Origin: Ideonella livida
GTDB taxonomy: Bacteria; Pseudomonadota; Gammaproteobacteria; Burkholderiales; Burkholderiaceae_C
Assembly (NCBI RefSeq): GCF_010499455.1
Contig: NZ_JAAGOH010000014.1
Location: 1 to 64,000 of the forward strand
Direction of reading: 5' to 3'
DNA length: 64,000 nucleotides
Shown here piece by piece: positions 18,651-28,150 of this stretch. The position numbers and the translations under genes are program-made. The stretch's first letter is position 1, and each line of letters starts with the position of its first letter. The notes beneath the pieces are model-generated. The model was not told the origin of the DNA, made no database searches, and saw nothing but the letters and a program-made list of their open reading frames with translations.

Positions 18651-19613
18651 TCAGGCGGCGTCTTCTGCCGCCTCGGCACCGGCCTGCAGCAGGCCGTCAA
18701 ACACCGGGCTGGCGGCGGCCAGCAGGGCGTTGTCATCGCTCAGGGCGGTGCGCAGGCCGGCCAGCACCCGTTCCACGCCGGTGGCTTCGGGCGGACGCGG
18801 GCCGCCCACGTCCAGCGCATGCACCAGGCGGCACAGGGCGGGCAGGCCGGGGTGGTCCAGGCCAAAGCTGGCCACCAGCACCTCAAAGGTGACGCGCTGG
18901 GCGGTGTGGCTGAAGCGGGCGCCGTCAAAGTCATAGCCCAGCGCGCCGGCGGGCAGGTCTTGCGGCGCGGCCAACCACAACAAGGTGGGCTGCGCGTCAA
19001 TGAAGCGGCCAATCAGCCAGGCACTGGCCAGCCGGTCCACCCAGGGGCGGCGGCGCGTGGCCCAGGTGCGGCCCTGAAAGTCGGCCCGGTCCAGGGCCTG
19101 CAGGGCGGTGTCGGCGGGCGCGGGCTCGCCGGGGTGCAGTGCGCGGGCGCAGGCCTGCTCCAGCGCGTGCCAATGCTGCAGCGCCTGGGCCTGGGCCGGG
19201 CCGGGAAAGAAGTCCACCGCCTGCAGCGCCTGCAGCCGGCGGCGCAGCTTGCGCAGCTGGCGCTGCAGCGCCGCCGCACCCGGTGCCGTGGCGGCGGCGG
19301 CCGCGTCCACCGTGCCCAGTTCGGCCTGCCACTCGGCCTGCAGGGTGGCCCAGTCGGGGGTGCGGTCAAACAGGGGGGTGAAGTCCGCGCCTTCAGGCGT
19401 GGGCGCCTCCAGCAGCCAGGCGCTGCCGCCATGGGCGGACACGTCGGCCGCCACCGGGGCCAGGGCCTCGCGGCAAGCGGCCTGGGCCGGCAGCAGGTAG
19501 ACCCCGTCGCGCAACACGGCCGCGCCGCAGGCCTTGAGCGCCCGCCAGGCCCGCATGCGGGCGGTGGCGTTCTCCGTGGGCAGGCTGGTGACCAGGACGA
19601 GCCAGGTTTGCAT
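18651..19613 (-). CDS. chrB: Chromate resistance protein ChrB
   Basis: A 320-aa ChrB-family protein. In Ochrobactrum and Cupriavidus, ChrB is needed for chromate-induced expression of chrA and is proposed to sense chromate. The N-terminal part (WLVLVTSLPTENATARMRAWRAL, split over the first 24 residues) and the C-terminal part (RRRPWVDRLASAWLIGRF, YDFDGARFSH, FEVLVASFG) match both ChrB domains. The start codon at 19611-19613 lies only 2 nt from a long palindrome, so the regulator probably binds over its own ribosome site and promoter. Confidence 0.9.
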   Translation of the reverse strand: MQTWLVLVTSLPTENATARMRAWRALKACGAAVLRDGVYLLPAQAACREALAPVAADVSAHGGSAWLLEAPTPEGADFTPLFDRTPDWATLQAEWQAELGTVDAAAAATAPGAAALQRQLRKLRRRLQALQAVDFFPGPAQAQALQHWHALEQACARALHPGEPAPADTALQALDRADFQGRTWATRRRPWVDRLASAWLIGRFIDAQPTLLWLAAPQDLPAGALGYDFDGARFSHTAQRVTFEVLVASFGLDHPGLPALCRLVHALDVGGPRPPEATGVERVLAGLRTALSDDNALLAAASPVFDGLLQAGAEAAEDAA

Positions 19614-19615
19614 AG

Positions 19616-19641
19616 TGATCTCTACAAAGTTGTAGAGATCA
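19616..19641. promoter_or_regulatory. chrBA operator: 12-bp-arm palindrome abutting the chrB start
   Basis: The arms TGATCTCTACAA (19616-19627) and TTGTAGAGATCA (19630-19641) are perfect reverse complements around a 2-bp centre. The element begins 2 nt upstream of the chrB ATG and contains its only plausible ribosome-binding purines (GTAGAG). Binding here would block transcription start or translation start of chrBA. Confidence 0.75.
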
Positions 19642-19758
19642 TTGCATAAATTTGCTGCCGGGCGGCGGGTCAGCCCTTGGCGGTGTGGCGCTTACCGGTG
19701 CAGCGCTTTCCGGTCTAGCCCGTGTGGGCGTTGGCGCGGGGGCTGAGCCCAGGGCCCT

Positions 19759-20679
19759 TCAAATGCCCTTGGCCGCCGGGTTGGCCAATGCCGCCTTGAG
19801 GGCAGCCGGCATGGGGTAAGCCAGGTTCACGCCACTGGGCGGCACCGGGCGGGTGAACCACTTGGCGTACAGCTCGGCGGCCTCGCCGTTTTTGAAGACG
19901 CGGGTCAGGGTCTCGTCCACCAGGGCCTTGAAGGCGGTGTCGCCCTTGCGCAGCATGAAGGCGTAGGGCTCGTCGCGCAGGCGCTCTTCCAAGATCAGGA
20001 AGTCGGTGGGTGCGGCAGAGCGCGCGATGAGCCCGGCCAGCTGCACGTCTTCCAAGATCATGGCCTGAGCGCGGCCCGTGCTCAGCAGCAAAAAGGTCTC
20101 GGCGGTGTCTTTGCCGGAGACCTCGCCAAATTGCACCTGCTCGTTACGCCGCCAGGCGCGCAGCAGCTGGATGGAGGTGCTGCCGGTCACGGTGGCCACG
20201 GTCTTGCCGTCCAGGTGGGCCATCTGCAGTACACCGGTGTTGCGCCGCGTGGCCGCCGCAATGCTGGCCACAAAGTGCGTGGGCGCAAAGTCCACCTGCT
20301 GGGCGCGGGCCAGGGTGTGGGTGGTGGTGCTGCACTCCAGGTCGATGGTGCCGTTCTGCAGCAAAGCGATGCGGTTGGCTGGGGTGACGATGGTGTACTC
20401 CACCTTCAGCTGCGGCAGGTTCAGCTTGGTTTTGACGGCGTCCACCACCTTTTGGCACAGGTCGGCCGAGTAGCCGATGGGCGCGCCTTCGGCGCCCACC
20501 TTGTACGAGAACGGAAAGCTCGCGTCGCGCCCACCCAGGGCGATCACGCCGGTCTCGCGGATCTTCTGCAGCGTGTCGCGGGTCTGGCTCCAGGCCGTGG
20601 CGGGCTGGCCCAGGGCCAGCAGCGCGGCGGTGGCCAGCGCAGAGGCCAAGGTGCGGCGAAGGTGGGACGAGGAAGTCAT
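19759..20679 (-). CDS. Amino-acid-type ABC transporter periplasmic binding protein (GltI-like)
   Basis: A periplasmic-binding-protein type 2 receptor of 306 aa resembling the glutamate/aspartate group. The Sec signal peptide ends near TAWSQ (about residue 29). Typical stretches are IALGGRDASFPFSY, NRIALLQNGTIDLECSTTTHT and GEVSGKDTAETFLLLSTGRAQAM-like sequence. The ATG at 20679 is chosen because it gives a clean signal peptide. No permease or ATPase gene accompanies it here. It is the last of four minus-strand genes with the ThDP decarboxylase and aldehyde dehydrogenase, so it may deliver that pathway's substrate. Confidence 0.8.
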   Translation of the reverse strand: MTSSSHLRRTLASALATAALLALGQPATAWSQTRDTLQKIRETGVIALGGRDASFPFSYKVGAEGAPIGYSADLCQKVVDAVKTKLNLPQLKVEYTIVTPANRIALLQNGTIDLECSTTTHTLARAQQVDFAPTHFVASIAAATRRNTGVLQMAHLDGKTVATVTGSTSIQLLRAWRRNEQVQFGEVSGKDTAETFLLLSTGRAQAMILEDVQLAGLIARSAAPTDFLILEERLRDEPYAFMLRKGDTAFKALVDETLTRVFKNGEAAELYAKWFTRPVPPSGVNLAYPMPAALKAALANPAAKGI

Positions 20680-20762
20680 GCACAGGCTCCTGCAGGGGAA
20701 GGGAGTAGAAAGTCGGGGCCGCACCGCCGGCGGCCCCGCCGCCTGTGCCGCCGGGAAGGGTT

Positions 20763-22283
20763 TCAGCGCAGCACGAAGGGGTTGCCCGCCACCGCGCCGG
20801 TGTTGAGCCACACGGTCTTGGTCTGCAGGTACTCACGCACCGCGTCTTGGCCGTTCTCGCGGCCCAGGCCCGAGTCCTTCACGCCGCCAAAGGGCGCCAT
20901 GAAGCTGACGGCGCGGTAGGTGTTGACCCACACCGTGCCGGCCTGCAGCCGCTCGCTCATGCGGATGGCGCGGCCGATGTCGCGTGTCCATACCGCCGCC
21001 GCCAGGCCAAAGCGCACGCCGTTGGCGATGCGCAGCGCGTCGGCCTCGTCCTTGAAGCGGATCACCGAGAGCACCGGGCCGAACACCTCCTCCTGCGCGA
21101 TGCGCATCTCGGGCTGCACGCCGGTGAACACCGTGGGCTGCACAAACCAGCCCTGGCCGGCCGGGCCGCCGCCGCAGCCCGGCGCGTGGCCGGCCTCGCC
21201 GCCCAGCACGGCGGTGGCGCCTTCGGCGCGTCCGATGTCCAGGTACTCCAGCACCTTGCGGTACTGCGGCGGCGTGGTCACCGGGCCCACCTGGGTGCCC
21301 GGGTCCATCGGGTCGCCCAGGCGGGCGGTGCGGGCCACCGCCAGCAGGCGCTCCACAAAGGCGTCGTGGATCGAGTCCTGCACCAGCAGGCGCGAGCCGG
21401 CAATGCAGGTCTGCCCCGTGGCGGCAAAGATGCCGGAGATGGCGCCAAACACCGCCTGCTCCAGGTCGGCGTCGTCGAACACGATGTTGGGCGACTTGCC
21501 GCCCAGCTCCATGGCGGTGTGCTTGAGCAGGCGGGCGGCCTGGGCGTTGATGTGGCGCCCGGTGGCGTCCGAGCCGGTGAAGCTCACCTTGGCCACCAGC
21601 GGGTGCTCCACCAGGGGCGAGCCCACCTCGGGCCCAAAGCCGGTGACCACGTTCACCACCCCCGGCGGAAAGCCCGCCTCGTCAAACAGCGCCGCCAGCG
21701 CCAGGGTGGAGACCGAGGTGAACTCCGAGGGCTTGATGACCACCGTGCAGCCCGCCGCCAGCGCCGGGGCGATCTTCCAGGTGGCCAGCAGCAGCGGCGA
21801 GTTCCAGGGCGTGATGGCCGCCACCACGCCCACCGGCTCATGCCGGGTGAAGGCGAAGTAGCCCGGCTTGTCCAGCGGCAGGGTGCTGCCCTGAATCTTG
21901 TCGGCCAGGCCGCCGTAGTAGCGGAACCACTGCGGGATGTAGTTCAGCTGGCCCAGCATCTCGGCGTAGAGCTTGCCGTTGTCGCGCACCTCCAGCGCGG
22001 CCAGCGCGGCGGCGTCGCGGGCAATCAGGTCGGCCACGCGCAGCATCAGCGCGCCGCGCTGGGTGGCGCTCATCGTGGCCCAGGGCCCGGTGGTGAGCGC
22101 GGCGTGGGCCGACTGCACGGCGGCGTCCACGTCGCGGGCATCCCCGCGCGCCACCTCGGCCCAGTCTTCGCCGGTGAAGGGGTTCTGCGTGGTGAACCAC
22201 TGGCCGCCGGCGGGCGGGCGGTCTTGGCCGTGGATGCGCAGGGCGTGGCGGGGCAGGGCGGGGCGCAGGTCAGATGCGGGCAT
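20763..22283 (-). CDS. NAD(P)-dependent aldehyde dehydrogenase
   Basis: A 506-aa member of the aldehyde dehydrogenase superfamily that oxidises an aldehyde to its acid. Catalytic features are ELGGKSPNIVF, with the general-base Glu, and the nucleophilic Cys in ATGQTCIAGSR. The fold's TPWNSPLL, KPSEFTS and FTGSDATGR segments are present. It lacks the features of CoA-acylating methylmalonate-semialdehyde dehydrogenase, so it is not a convincing iolA. It follows the ThDP beta subunit by 12 bp, suggesting that it oxidises the aldehyde released by that decarboxylase. Confidence 0.88.
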   Translation of the reverse strand: MPASDLRPALPRHALRIHGQDRPPAGGQWFTTQNPFTGEDWAEVARGDARDVDAAVQSAHAALTTGPWATMSATQRGALMLRVADLIARDAAALAALEVRDNGKLYAEMLGQLNYIPQWFRYYGGLADKIQGSTLPLDKPGYFAFTRHEPVGVVAAITPWNSPLLLATWKIAPALAAGCTVVIKPSEFTSVSTLALAALFDEAGFPPGVVNVVTGFGPEVGSPLVEHPLVAKVSFTGSDATGRHINAQAARLLKHTAMELGGKSPNIVFDDADLEQAVFGAISGIFAATGQTCIAGSRLLVQDSIHDAFVERLLAVARTARLGDPMDPGTQVGPVTTPPQYRKVLEYLDIGRAEGATAVLGGEAGHAPGCGGGPAGQGWFVQPTVFTGVQPEMRIAQEEVFGPVLSVIRFKDEADALRIANGVRFGLAAAVWTRDIGRAIRMSERLQAGTVWVNTYRAVSFMAPFGGVKDSGLGRENGQDAVREYLQTKTVWLNTGAVAGNPFVLR

Positions 22284-22295
22284 GGCGCGGCCTCC

Positions 22296-22931
22296 TCAGA
22301 ATGGCTTCAGGCCCAGGGCGGCGCGGAAGCGGTTCTTGATGAAGGGGCCGTCACGCGGGGGCAGGGCACGCGGGGGCTCGGTGGCCTCAATGAACACCTG
22401 CACAAAGCCGGTGCCGGCGCGGGCATTCACCTGGGCGGCCACGCCCTCCACGTCTTCCGCGTGGCGCACGCTGCGGGCCCCGCTCAGGCCAAAGCCCCGG
22501 GCCACGGCGCACAGGTCGGCGCCCAGGCTGCTGTGGCTGCGCTGCATGCCGGTCTCGCCAAAGTGGCCGTTGTCCAGCATCACCACGGTCAGGTTGGGCG
22601 GCTGCTGCACGGCGATGGAACCCAGGGCGCCAATGCCCATGAGCTGCTCGCCGTCGCCGGTGATCACCAGCACCGGGCGCTGCGGCTGGGCCAGCGCCAG
22701 GCCCAGGCCCAGGGCAGAGGCGCCCCCCATGGCGCCCCACAGGTAGTAGTTCTGGTCACGGTCGCCGGCGGCGTACACGTCGTAGGCTGCCGAGCCCAGG
22801 CCGGTGACGACCAGGGTCTCGGGCGAGACGGCCTGCAGCAGGGCCTTGACGAAGGCGCGGCGTTCCACGCGGGGGCCGTCGGGCAGCGCGGGCTGGCCGG
22901 TGCGTGGGGCAAGGAGGGCGGGGGAGGACAT
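22296..22931 (-). CDS. ThDP-dependent decarboxylase, beta (C-terminal-type) subunit
   Basis: This 211-aa polypeptide corresponds to the C-terminal ThDP-binding half of decarboxylases such as sulfopyruvate decarboxylase ComE or phosphonopyruvate decarboxylase. The ThDP/Mg motif reads GDGEQLMG with the matching Asn in MLDNGHFGETG. The start ATG at 22931 is used; the frame stays open far upstream but only as antiparallel reading through the alpha gene. It lies 80 bp after the alpha subunit. The two together rebuild one active site at their interface. Substrate (sulfopyruvate, phosphonopyruvate or another 2-oxoacid) cannot be decided. Confidence 0.82.
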   Translation of the reverse strand: MSSPALLAPRTGQPALPDGPRVERRAFVKALLQAVSPETLVVTGLGSAAYDVYAAGDRDQNYYLWGAMGGASALGLGLALAQPQRPVLVITGDGEQLMGIGALGSIAVQQPPNLTVVMLDNGHFGETGMQRSHSSLGADLCAVARGFGLSGARSVRHAEDVEGVAAQVNARAGTGFVQVFIEATEPPRALPPRDGPFIKNRFRAALGLKPF

Positions 22932-23011
22932 GGCGAAGGTTCCGGAAGCGGCGGTGGGGGTGGTGGCAGGGGTGGCGGGTTCGGTGGGGTGGCTTGGGGG
23001 CTCGGCGCGCG

Positions 23012-23548
23012 TCACTTGCGCTCCCACTTCTTGCGGCCAATCAGGTCCTGGCCCAGCAGGACGGCCACCTTCTCGCCGGCCTCGAAGGCGGCGTCCAGGC
23101 CGGCGCTCACGATCTCCTCCACCTCCTCGGGACGGTGCACGCGCAGCACATGCAGGCCCATCAGCTCCAGCGCCGCCTGCGTGGCCTTGCCCATCGGGCC
23201 CTGCCAGGGGTTGAACTCGGCGTACTCGCCGCGCATGGTCACCAGCGTCAGGAACGGGAAGTCCGCCGCCTGCAGCAGCGAAAACATGTTCACGCAGTTG
23301 CCCACGCCGCTGCTTTGCATCAGCACCGCGCAGCGCTGGCCGCCCAGCCACGCGCCGCAGGAGACGGCCACGCCCTCCTCCTCGGTGGTGAGCACCACGT
23401 CGTGGATCTCGGGGTCGGCAATGGCGCTGCGGATCACCTGGGCGTGGCCGGCGTCGGGCACATAGGCGATTTGCTGGATGCCGCCGGCCTTGAGGGCGCG
23501 GAACACCGCGGCCTGCCAGGCCGGGGCTTCAGAGGGGGTGGGGTGCAT
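23012..23548 (-). CDS. ThDP-dependent decarboxylase, alpha (N-terminal-type) subunit
   Basis: A 178-aa protein equal to the N-terminal pyrimidine-binding domain of ThDP decarboxylases, ComD-like. The activating Glu is in VLTTEEEGVAVSCGA, preceded by IAYVPDAGH. Later blocks LMQSSGVGNCVNMFSLL and VTMRGEYAEFNPWQGPMG match sulfopyruvate/phosphonopyruvate decarboxylase alpha chains. The ATG at 23548 is preferred over an upstream in-frame extension that runs into the promoter. First gene of the four-gene minus-strand operon, divergent from a LysR gene. Confidence 0.82.
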   Translation of the reverse strand: MHPTPSEAPAWQAAVFRALKAGGIQQIAYVPDAGHAQVIRSAIADPEIHDVVLTTEEEGVAVSCGAWLGGQRCAVLMQSSGVGNCVNMFSLLQAADFPFLTLVTMRGEYAEFNPWQGPMGKATQAALELMGLHVLRVHRPEEVEEIVSAGLDAAFEAGEKVAVLLGQDLIGRKKWERK

Positions 23549-23616
23549 GGGGTTTGTCTCCGTGGAACGGGCTGAAGGGCGATGAGAAGAATCATAGAAT
23601 TTGATGCCTGAGCTTC

Positions 23617-23645
23617 TGAAATAGAAAATCAGCATCCTTCCATCA
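23617..23645. promoter_or_regulatory. 29-bp element shared with the promoter at 32.1 kb
   Basis: This stretch begins TGAAATAGA and ends CTTCCATCA. It matches 24 of 29 bases of 32096-32124. It lies between the ThDP decarboxylase operon and its LysR gene. Nearby are GATGC/GCATC arms (23603-23607 and 23632-23636) and a direct repeat AGCTTCTG (23611-23618 and 23645-23652). Likely a regulator-binding or promoter element. Confidence 0.55.
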
Positions 23646-23682
23646 GCTTCTGCAATGGCCCGCCGGGCCGGAGACCTCTGCC

Positions 23683-24645
23683 GTGGACCTCAAGCAGCTC
23701 AAGGCCTTTCTCACCGTGGCCGAAACTGGCAACGTCACCCGCGCTGCCGAGGTGCTGCACCTGGTGCAGCCCGCCGTTTCGCGCCAGATCCGCCTGCTGG
23801 AAGAAGACGTGGGCGCCCCGCTGTTCCAGCGCGAGCGCCACGGCATGGTGCTGACCGAAGCCGGCCACGCCCTGAGCGCCTACGCCCGCCGCGCCCTGCT
23901 GGAGCTGGAGCGCGCCCGCGCCGAAATCGACGCCAGCGCCCGCGCCGCCCAGGCCGTGGGCGGCTTGGTGACACTGGGCCTGCTGCCCAGCACCATCGAC
24001 CTGCTGGCCAGCCCGCTGGTGAGCGCGCTGGCCGCGCAGTACCCCGGCATCCGCGTGCGGCTGGCCATGGGCTACGGCGGCACCCTGCAGCGCTGGCTCA
24101 CCAGCGGCGAGGTGGACGCAGCCCTGCTCTACGGTCCCACGGGCAGCCCGGCCACCCACCCCGGTACCCATCCAGACGTGCAGGCCGAGCCCCTGGTGGA
24201 CGAGCCGCTGTGGGCCATTGCCCCAGCCGCCGCCGGCCTCTCACCCCAGGCCCCAGTGAGCCTGCAAACCCTGGCCGCCCAGCCCCTGGTGCTGCCCAAC
24301 GCCCCCCACGGCATCCGCGCCGTGGTGGACCACGCCTGCGCCGTGCGCCAGCTCAGCCTGCAGGTGGCGGTAGAGACCAACGCCCTGAGCGTGCAGCGCG
24401 CCCTGGTGCTGGGCGGCCACGGCTGGACCGTGCTGCCCCCCATCGCCGTGGCCGAAGAGCTGCGCCAAGGCGCCCTCAGCGGCGCCCCGCTGACCGATCC
24501 CGACCTGCGCCGCACCCTGGTGCTGGCCCTGCCCACCGAACGCCCCACCGCCCGCCACGTGCGCTGCGCCACCCAGGTGCTGGCCGGCTGCGTGCAGCAG
24601 GCCCTGGCGGACGGGCGCTGGGCGCAGGGGGTGTGGGTGGGGTGA
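23683..24645 (+). CDS. LysR-family transcriptional regulator of the decarboxylase operon
   Basis: A LysR-type regulator of 320 aa starting with GTG at 23683 (VDLKQLKAFL), preceded by GGAGA. The winged helix-turn-helix (ETGNVTRAAEVLHLVQPAVS) occupies residues 1-60, and the rest is a periplasmic-binding-protein-like effector domain. It diverges from the ThDP decarboxylase/aldehyde dehydrogenase operon across 134 bp and probably controls it. The effector is unknown. Confidence 0.88.
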   Translation: MDLKQLKAFLTVAETGNVTRAAEVLHLVQPAVSRQIRLLEEDVGAPLFQRERHGMVLTEAGHALSAYARRALLELERARAEIDASARAAQAVGGLVTLGLLPSTIDLLASPLVSALAAQYPGIRVRLAMGYGGTLQRWLTSGEVDAALLYGPTGSPATHPGTHPDVQAEPLVDEPLWAIAPAAAGLSPQAPVSLQTLAAQPLVLPNAPHGIRAVVDHACAVRQLSLQVAVETNALSVQRALVLGGHGWTVLPPIAVAEELRQGALSGAPLTDPDLRRTLVLALPTERPTARHVRCATQVLAGCVQQALADGRWAQGVWVG

Positions 24646-25009
24646 GGGGCGGGCCGCCCGGCGTGTGGTTGCCAGGGGGTTGGCGCTGATCAAGACCGGC
24701 GCGCCATGGCCTGTGCCTTGCCCTGGTTTCAACGTTTTCGGCTGGGGTTGGACTGTGCTGTTTTGGCATTGGCTGCCTCAGACTGGTCAGAGTCATTCGG
24801 TCTTGTTCTCCGAGCGTCTGCTGGCACCACAACCTGCCGCTTGATCTGTGCGATGGCGGAAGACCGCCAAACCACAGATTTCGGCCACTCGACTTCGACG
24901 CGCTGCGGTGTCGAACGAATGGCGGCTTTTGGCCGACCGCCGCTGGTAGTGCCGGCCCAGGCCTTCCTTCCGTTCTAGCGAAACAGCATGCCGGCCTGCT
25001 ACGGTGCCG
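24646..25009. other. Non-coding region, 364 bp, between convergent genes
   Basis: No convincing gene. A 90-codon open frame at 24706-24978 has no recognisable similarity and an odd composition. The stretch is visibly less GC-rich than its left neighbour. It contains a segment near 24908-24945 (GAATGGCGGCTTTTGGCCGA) that resembles a segment near 29370 on the other side of the reductase cassette. No terminator was identified. Confidence 0.4.
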
Positions 25010-26011
<1,002 letters not shown>

Positions 26012-26542
26012 TTACTGGCCCGGTTGCAACAGCTCGCCGAAGGTGGACTGCAGTTCGGCGAGCTTGTCATCCCTCAGGCCCATGGCACCCAAGAATGCCA
26101 GCGGCTTGCGGTACGTCATTCCCACGTAGAGCGCAGAGGCCTTCATGGGTGTCAGCACGTCTTCGATCGTGCTTTGAATGAGCCCCTGAGGCGCGTAGAG
26201 GTGATCGGTTGCGCCGGCCGTCACCACCACCTGCATGGCTTTGCCTTTCAGCGCCGCGCCGCCAGGGCCGAACGCCCAGCCGTAGCCCCAAACCTGGTTC
26301 AGGTAGCCCTTGAGCATCGGGGTGAGGTTGAACCAGTGGATGGGGAAAAGGAAGACGATGCGGTCGGCCGCCTCGCTGGCTTTTTGCTCTGCCGCGACAT
26401 CAAACGCGAACGTGTCGTGGCCGTAGAGGGTTTCGAGGTTGCGAACTTCGACGCCTTCGACCTGTCGTGCGGCTTGCTCCAGCGCCTGGATGGCTTTGGA
26501 TTGTTCGGGGTAGGGGTGGGAAACGATGACCAGTGTTTTCAT
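26012..26542 (-). CDS. NAD(P)H:quinone oxidoreductase-like flavoprotein
   Basis: A 176-aa flavodoxin-fold protein of the NQO/KefF/YwrO group that reduces quinones or similar electrophiles using FMN or FAD. Visible features are the N-terminal KTLVIVSHPYP phosphate loop, the substrate/flavin segment LFPIHWFNLTPMLKGYLNQV and a conserved VTAGATDHLY. It is 18 bp upstream of the aldo/keto reductase gene. Length is normal. Likely part of an electrophile-stress operon under the divergent LysR gene. Confidence 0.88.
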   Translation of the reverse strand: MKTLVIVSHPYPEQSKAIQALEQAARQVEGVEVRNLETLYGHDTFAFDVAAEQKASEAADRIVFLFPIHWFNLTPMLKGYLNQVWGYGWAFGPGGAALKGKAMQVVVTAGATDHLYAPQGLIQSTIEDVLTPMKASALYVGMTYRKPLAFLGAMGLRDDKLAELQSTFGELLQPGQ

Positions 26543-26559
26543 GGTGGTGATGGAGTTGC

Positions 26560-26871
26560 TCAGGCAATGCCTTCAACGAAGTAGGCGCGGCTCTCTGCCG
26601 ACGCCAAACGATGGCCAAGAATGGCCTGATAGGGCTCGGATGCGTGCCAGGCATGCGCCTGTGCCAGGCTGGGAAAGCGCAGGATCACGATGACACCTGA
26701 TGGTGGCGTGCCCTCCAAAGGCTCAGGGGCTCCACCCGCGACGACGCGTACGCCCCCGTAGGCTTGGTAGGTCGCCTCGACCTGTGCTTGGTAGGGGCAG
26801 ATGCCCTGCGGGTCGGTGACCTTGGCCTCGATCACGAAGTAGGCCGGACGGAGCGGGACGGCCGCCTTCAC
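26560..26871 (-). CDS. DUF1330 family protein
   Basis: A small 103-aa dimeric alpha+beta-barrel protein of the DUF1330 family. Family cues are AYFVIEAKVTDP, YGGVRVVAGG, VIVILRFPSLAQAHAWHAS and YQAILGHRL. The start is GTG at 26871, which overlaps the stop of the upstream alcohol dehydrogenase gene (GTGA), so translation is coupled. Biochemical role is unknown for the family; here it travels with reductases. Confidence 0.85.
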   Translation of the reverse strand: MKAAVPLRPAYFVIEAKVTDPQGICPYQAQVEATYQAYGGVRVVAGGAPEPLEGTPPSGVIVILRFPSLAQAHAWHASEPYQAILGHRLASAESRAYFVEGIA

Positions 26872-28025
26872 AGCGCGGCCTCATAGACCAGGCGGGCTTG
26901 ATCAGGCGTCACGTCGCCGTGCTCACCCAGGCGGGTCATGCCGTGTGCGGTCAGGGCCTCGACCAGGGGGGCGATGACCTCGGGCCCGAGCCCGTACCCG
27001 GACAGTCTCGTTCGGACGCCGAGGGACTCGAAGAAGTCCTGCGTCCGCTGGATGGCCTGTTCGATGCGGTCATCATCAGTGCCGTCGCGGAGCTGCCAGA
27101 CGCGCTCGGCGAACTGCAACAGCTTGGCGCGTTTGTTGTCGCGCCGCAGGCGCAGCATGGGCGGCAGGACGACGGCCAGGGTGCAGCCGTGATCCAGCCC
27201 ATGCAGTGCCGTGAGTTCATGCCCCACCAAGTGGGTGGCCCAGTCCTGCGGGACACCCGTGGCGATCAGGCCATTCAGCGCCATCGTGGCCGACCACATC
27301 AGCGTGGCCCGGCTGTCGTAGTCGGCCGGCCCGTTGACCACCTTCGGTCCGATCTCGATCAGGGTCTGCAGCAGCCCTTCCGCGAAGCGATCCTGAACAA
27401 GGGCCGCGGCCGGGTAGGTCAGGTACTGCTCCATGACGTGCACGAAGGCGTCCACCACGCCGTTGGCGAGTTGGCGGGCAGGCAGCGTGTAGGTCTTGGT
27501 CGGGTCCAGGATCGAGAACTGTGGGTAGACCTTGGGCGAGGCGAAGAAGGCCTTGGTGTGGGTGGTCTGCCGCGTCACCACCGCGGACGGGTTCATTTCG
27601 GAGCCGGTGGCCGGCAAGGTCAGCACCGCCGCCAGTGGCAGGGCTTCCTGCACAACGCTGCCAAAGCTCTCCAGGATGGCCCAGGCATCACCTGAATAGG
27701 GTGCGGCGGCCGCCACGAACTTGGTGCCGTCGATCACCGAGCCGCCGCCCACGGCCAGCAGGAAATCCAGACGCTCGGCTCGGACGAGGGCCACGGCGCG
27801 CATCAGCGTCTCGAAGGTGGGATTGGCTTCAATGCCCCCGAACTCGGAGCGGACGCGGGGGCCCAGCGCGGCGCGAACTTCCGCGAGGGTTCCGGCGCGC
27901 TCTGCGCTCTGACCGCCGTAGAGGATCAGCACCCGTGCGTCCGCGGGCACCAGCTTGTCCAACGAGGGCACCGTGCCCTGACCAAAAACGATACGGGTGG
28001 GGTTCTGAAATTCAAAGTTCTGCAT
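26868..28025 (-). CDS. YqhD-like iron-containing alcohol dehydrogenase
   Basis: An NADP-dependent, metal-containing alcohol dehydrogenase of 385 aa similar to YqhD/BDH, which reduces toxic short-chain aldehydes. The nucleotide-binding stretch is GGGSVIDGTKFV. Metal ligands lie in GVVDAFVHVMEQY and HLVGHELTALHGLDHGC. The ATG at 28025 follows AGGAG and is preferred to a GTG at 28055. It is first in the minus-strand reductase operon and divergent from a LysR gene, as yqhD is from its own regulator in E. coli, although that one is AraC-type. Confidence 0.9.
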   Translation of the reverse strand: MQNFEFQNPTRIVFGQGTVPSLDKLVPADARVLILYGGQSAERAGTLAEVRAALGPRVRSEFGGIEANPTFETLMRAVALVRAERLDFLLAVGGGSVIDGTKFVAAAAPYSGDAWAILESFGSVVQEALPLAAVLTLPATGSEMNPSAVVTRQTTHTKAFFASPKVYPQFSILDPTKTYTLPARQLANGVVDAFVHVMEQYLTYPAAALVQDRFAEGLLQTLIEIGPKVVNGPADYDSRATLMWSATMALNGLIATGVPQDWATHLVGHELTALHGLDHGCTLAVVLPPMLRLRRDNKRAKLLQFAERVWQLRDGTDDDRIEQAIQRTQDFFESLGVRTRLSGYGLGPEVIAPLVEALTAHGMTRLGEHGDVTPDQARLVYEAAL

Positions 28026-28080
28026 GGCTGCCAGCGGCTCCTGATGTCGATGCACTCATTCTGGGAAGCGGCATTGATGG

Positions 28081-28124
28081 TGTGAATTGCATGTATGGTT
28101 GATGTATTCACAACCTTAAGTTGT
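28081..28124. promoter_or_regulatory. Divergent yqhD-like / LysR control sites
   Basis: A 7-bp inverted repeat TGTGAAT (28081-28087) and ATTCACA (28106-28112) spans the gap. Next to it is ACAAC-CTTAA-GTTGT (28110-28124), which fits a LysR T-N11-A box. Both lie between the two start codons at 28025 and 28151. Confidence 0.55.
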
Positions 28125-28150
28125 CAAATCAACCGCTCTGGCGAACCTCC

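Noticed and set aside
20763-22283. IolA (methylmalonate-semialdehyde dehydrogenase) to complete inositol breakdown
   Set aside because: The sequence resembles general betaine-aldehyde-type dehydrogenases and belongs to the ThDP decarboxylase operon.
20745-23465. A 906-codon plus-strand open frame
   Set aside because: It runs antisense to the aldehyde dehydrogenase and ThDP genes, has the Gly/His/Ala/Arg-rich composition of GC-rich antisense frames, and shows no domain.
24706-24978. 90-codon open frame between convergent genes
   Set aside because: No similarity, no ribosome site, odd composition; kept as non-coding.
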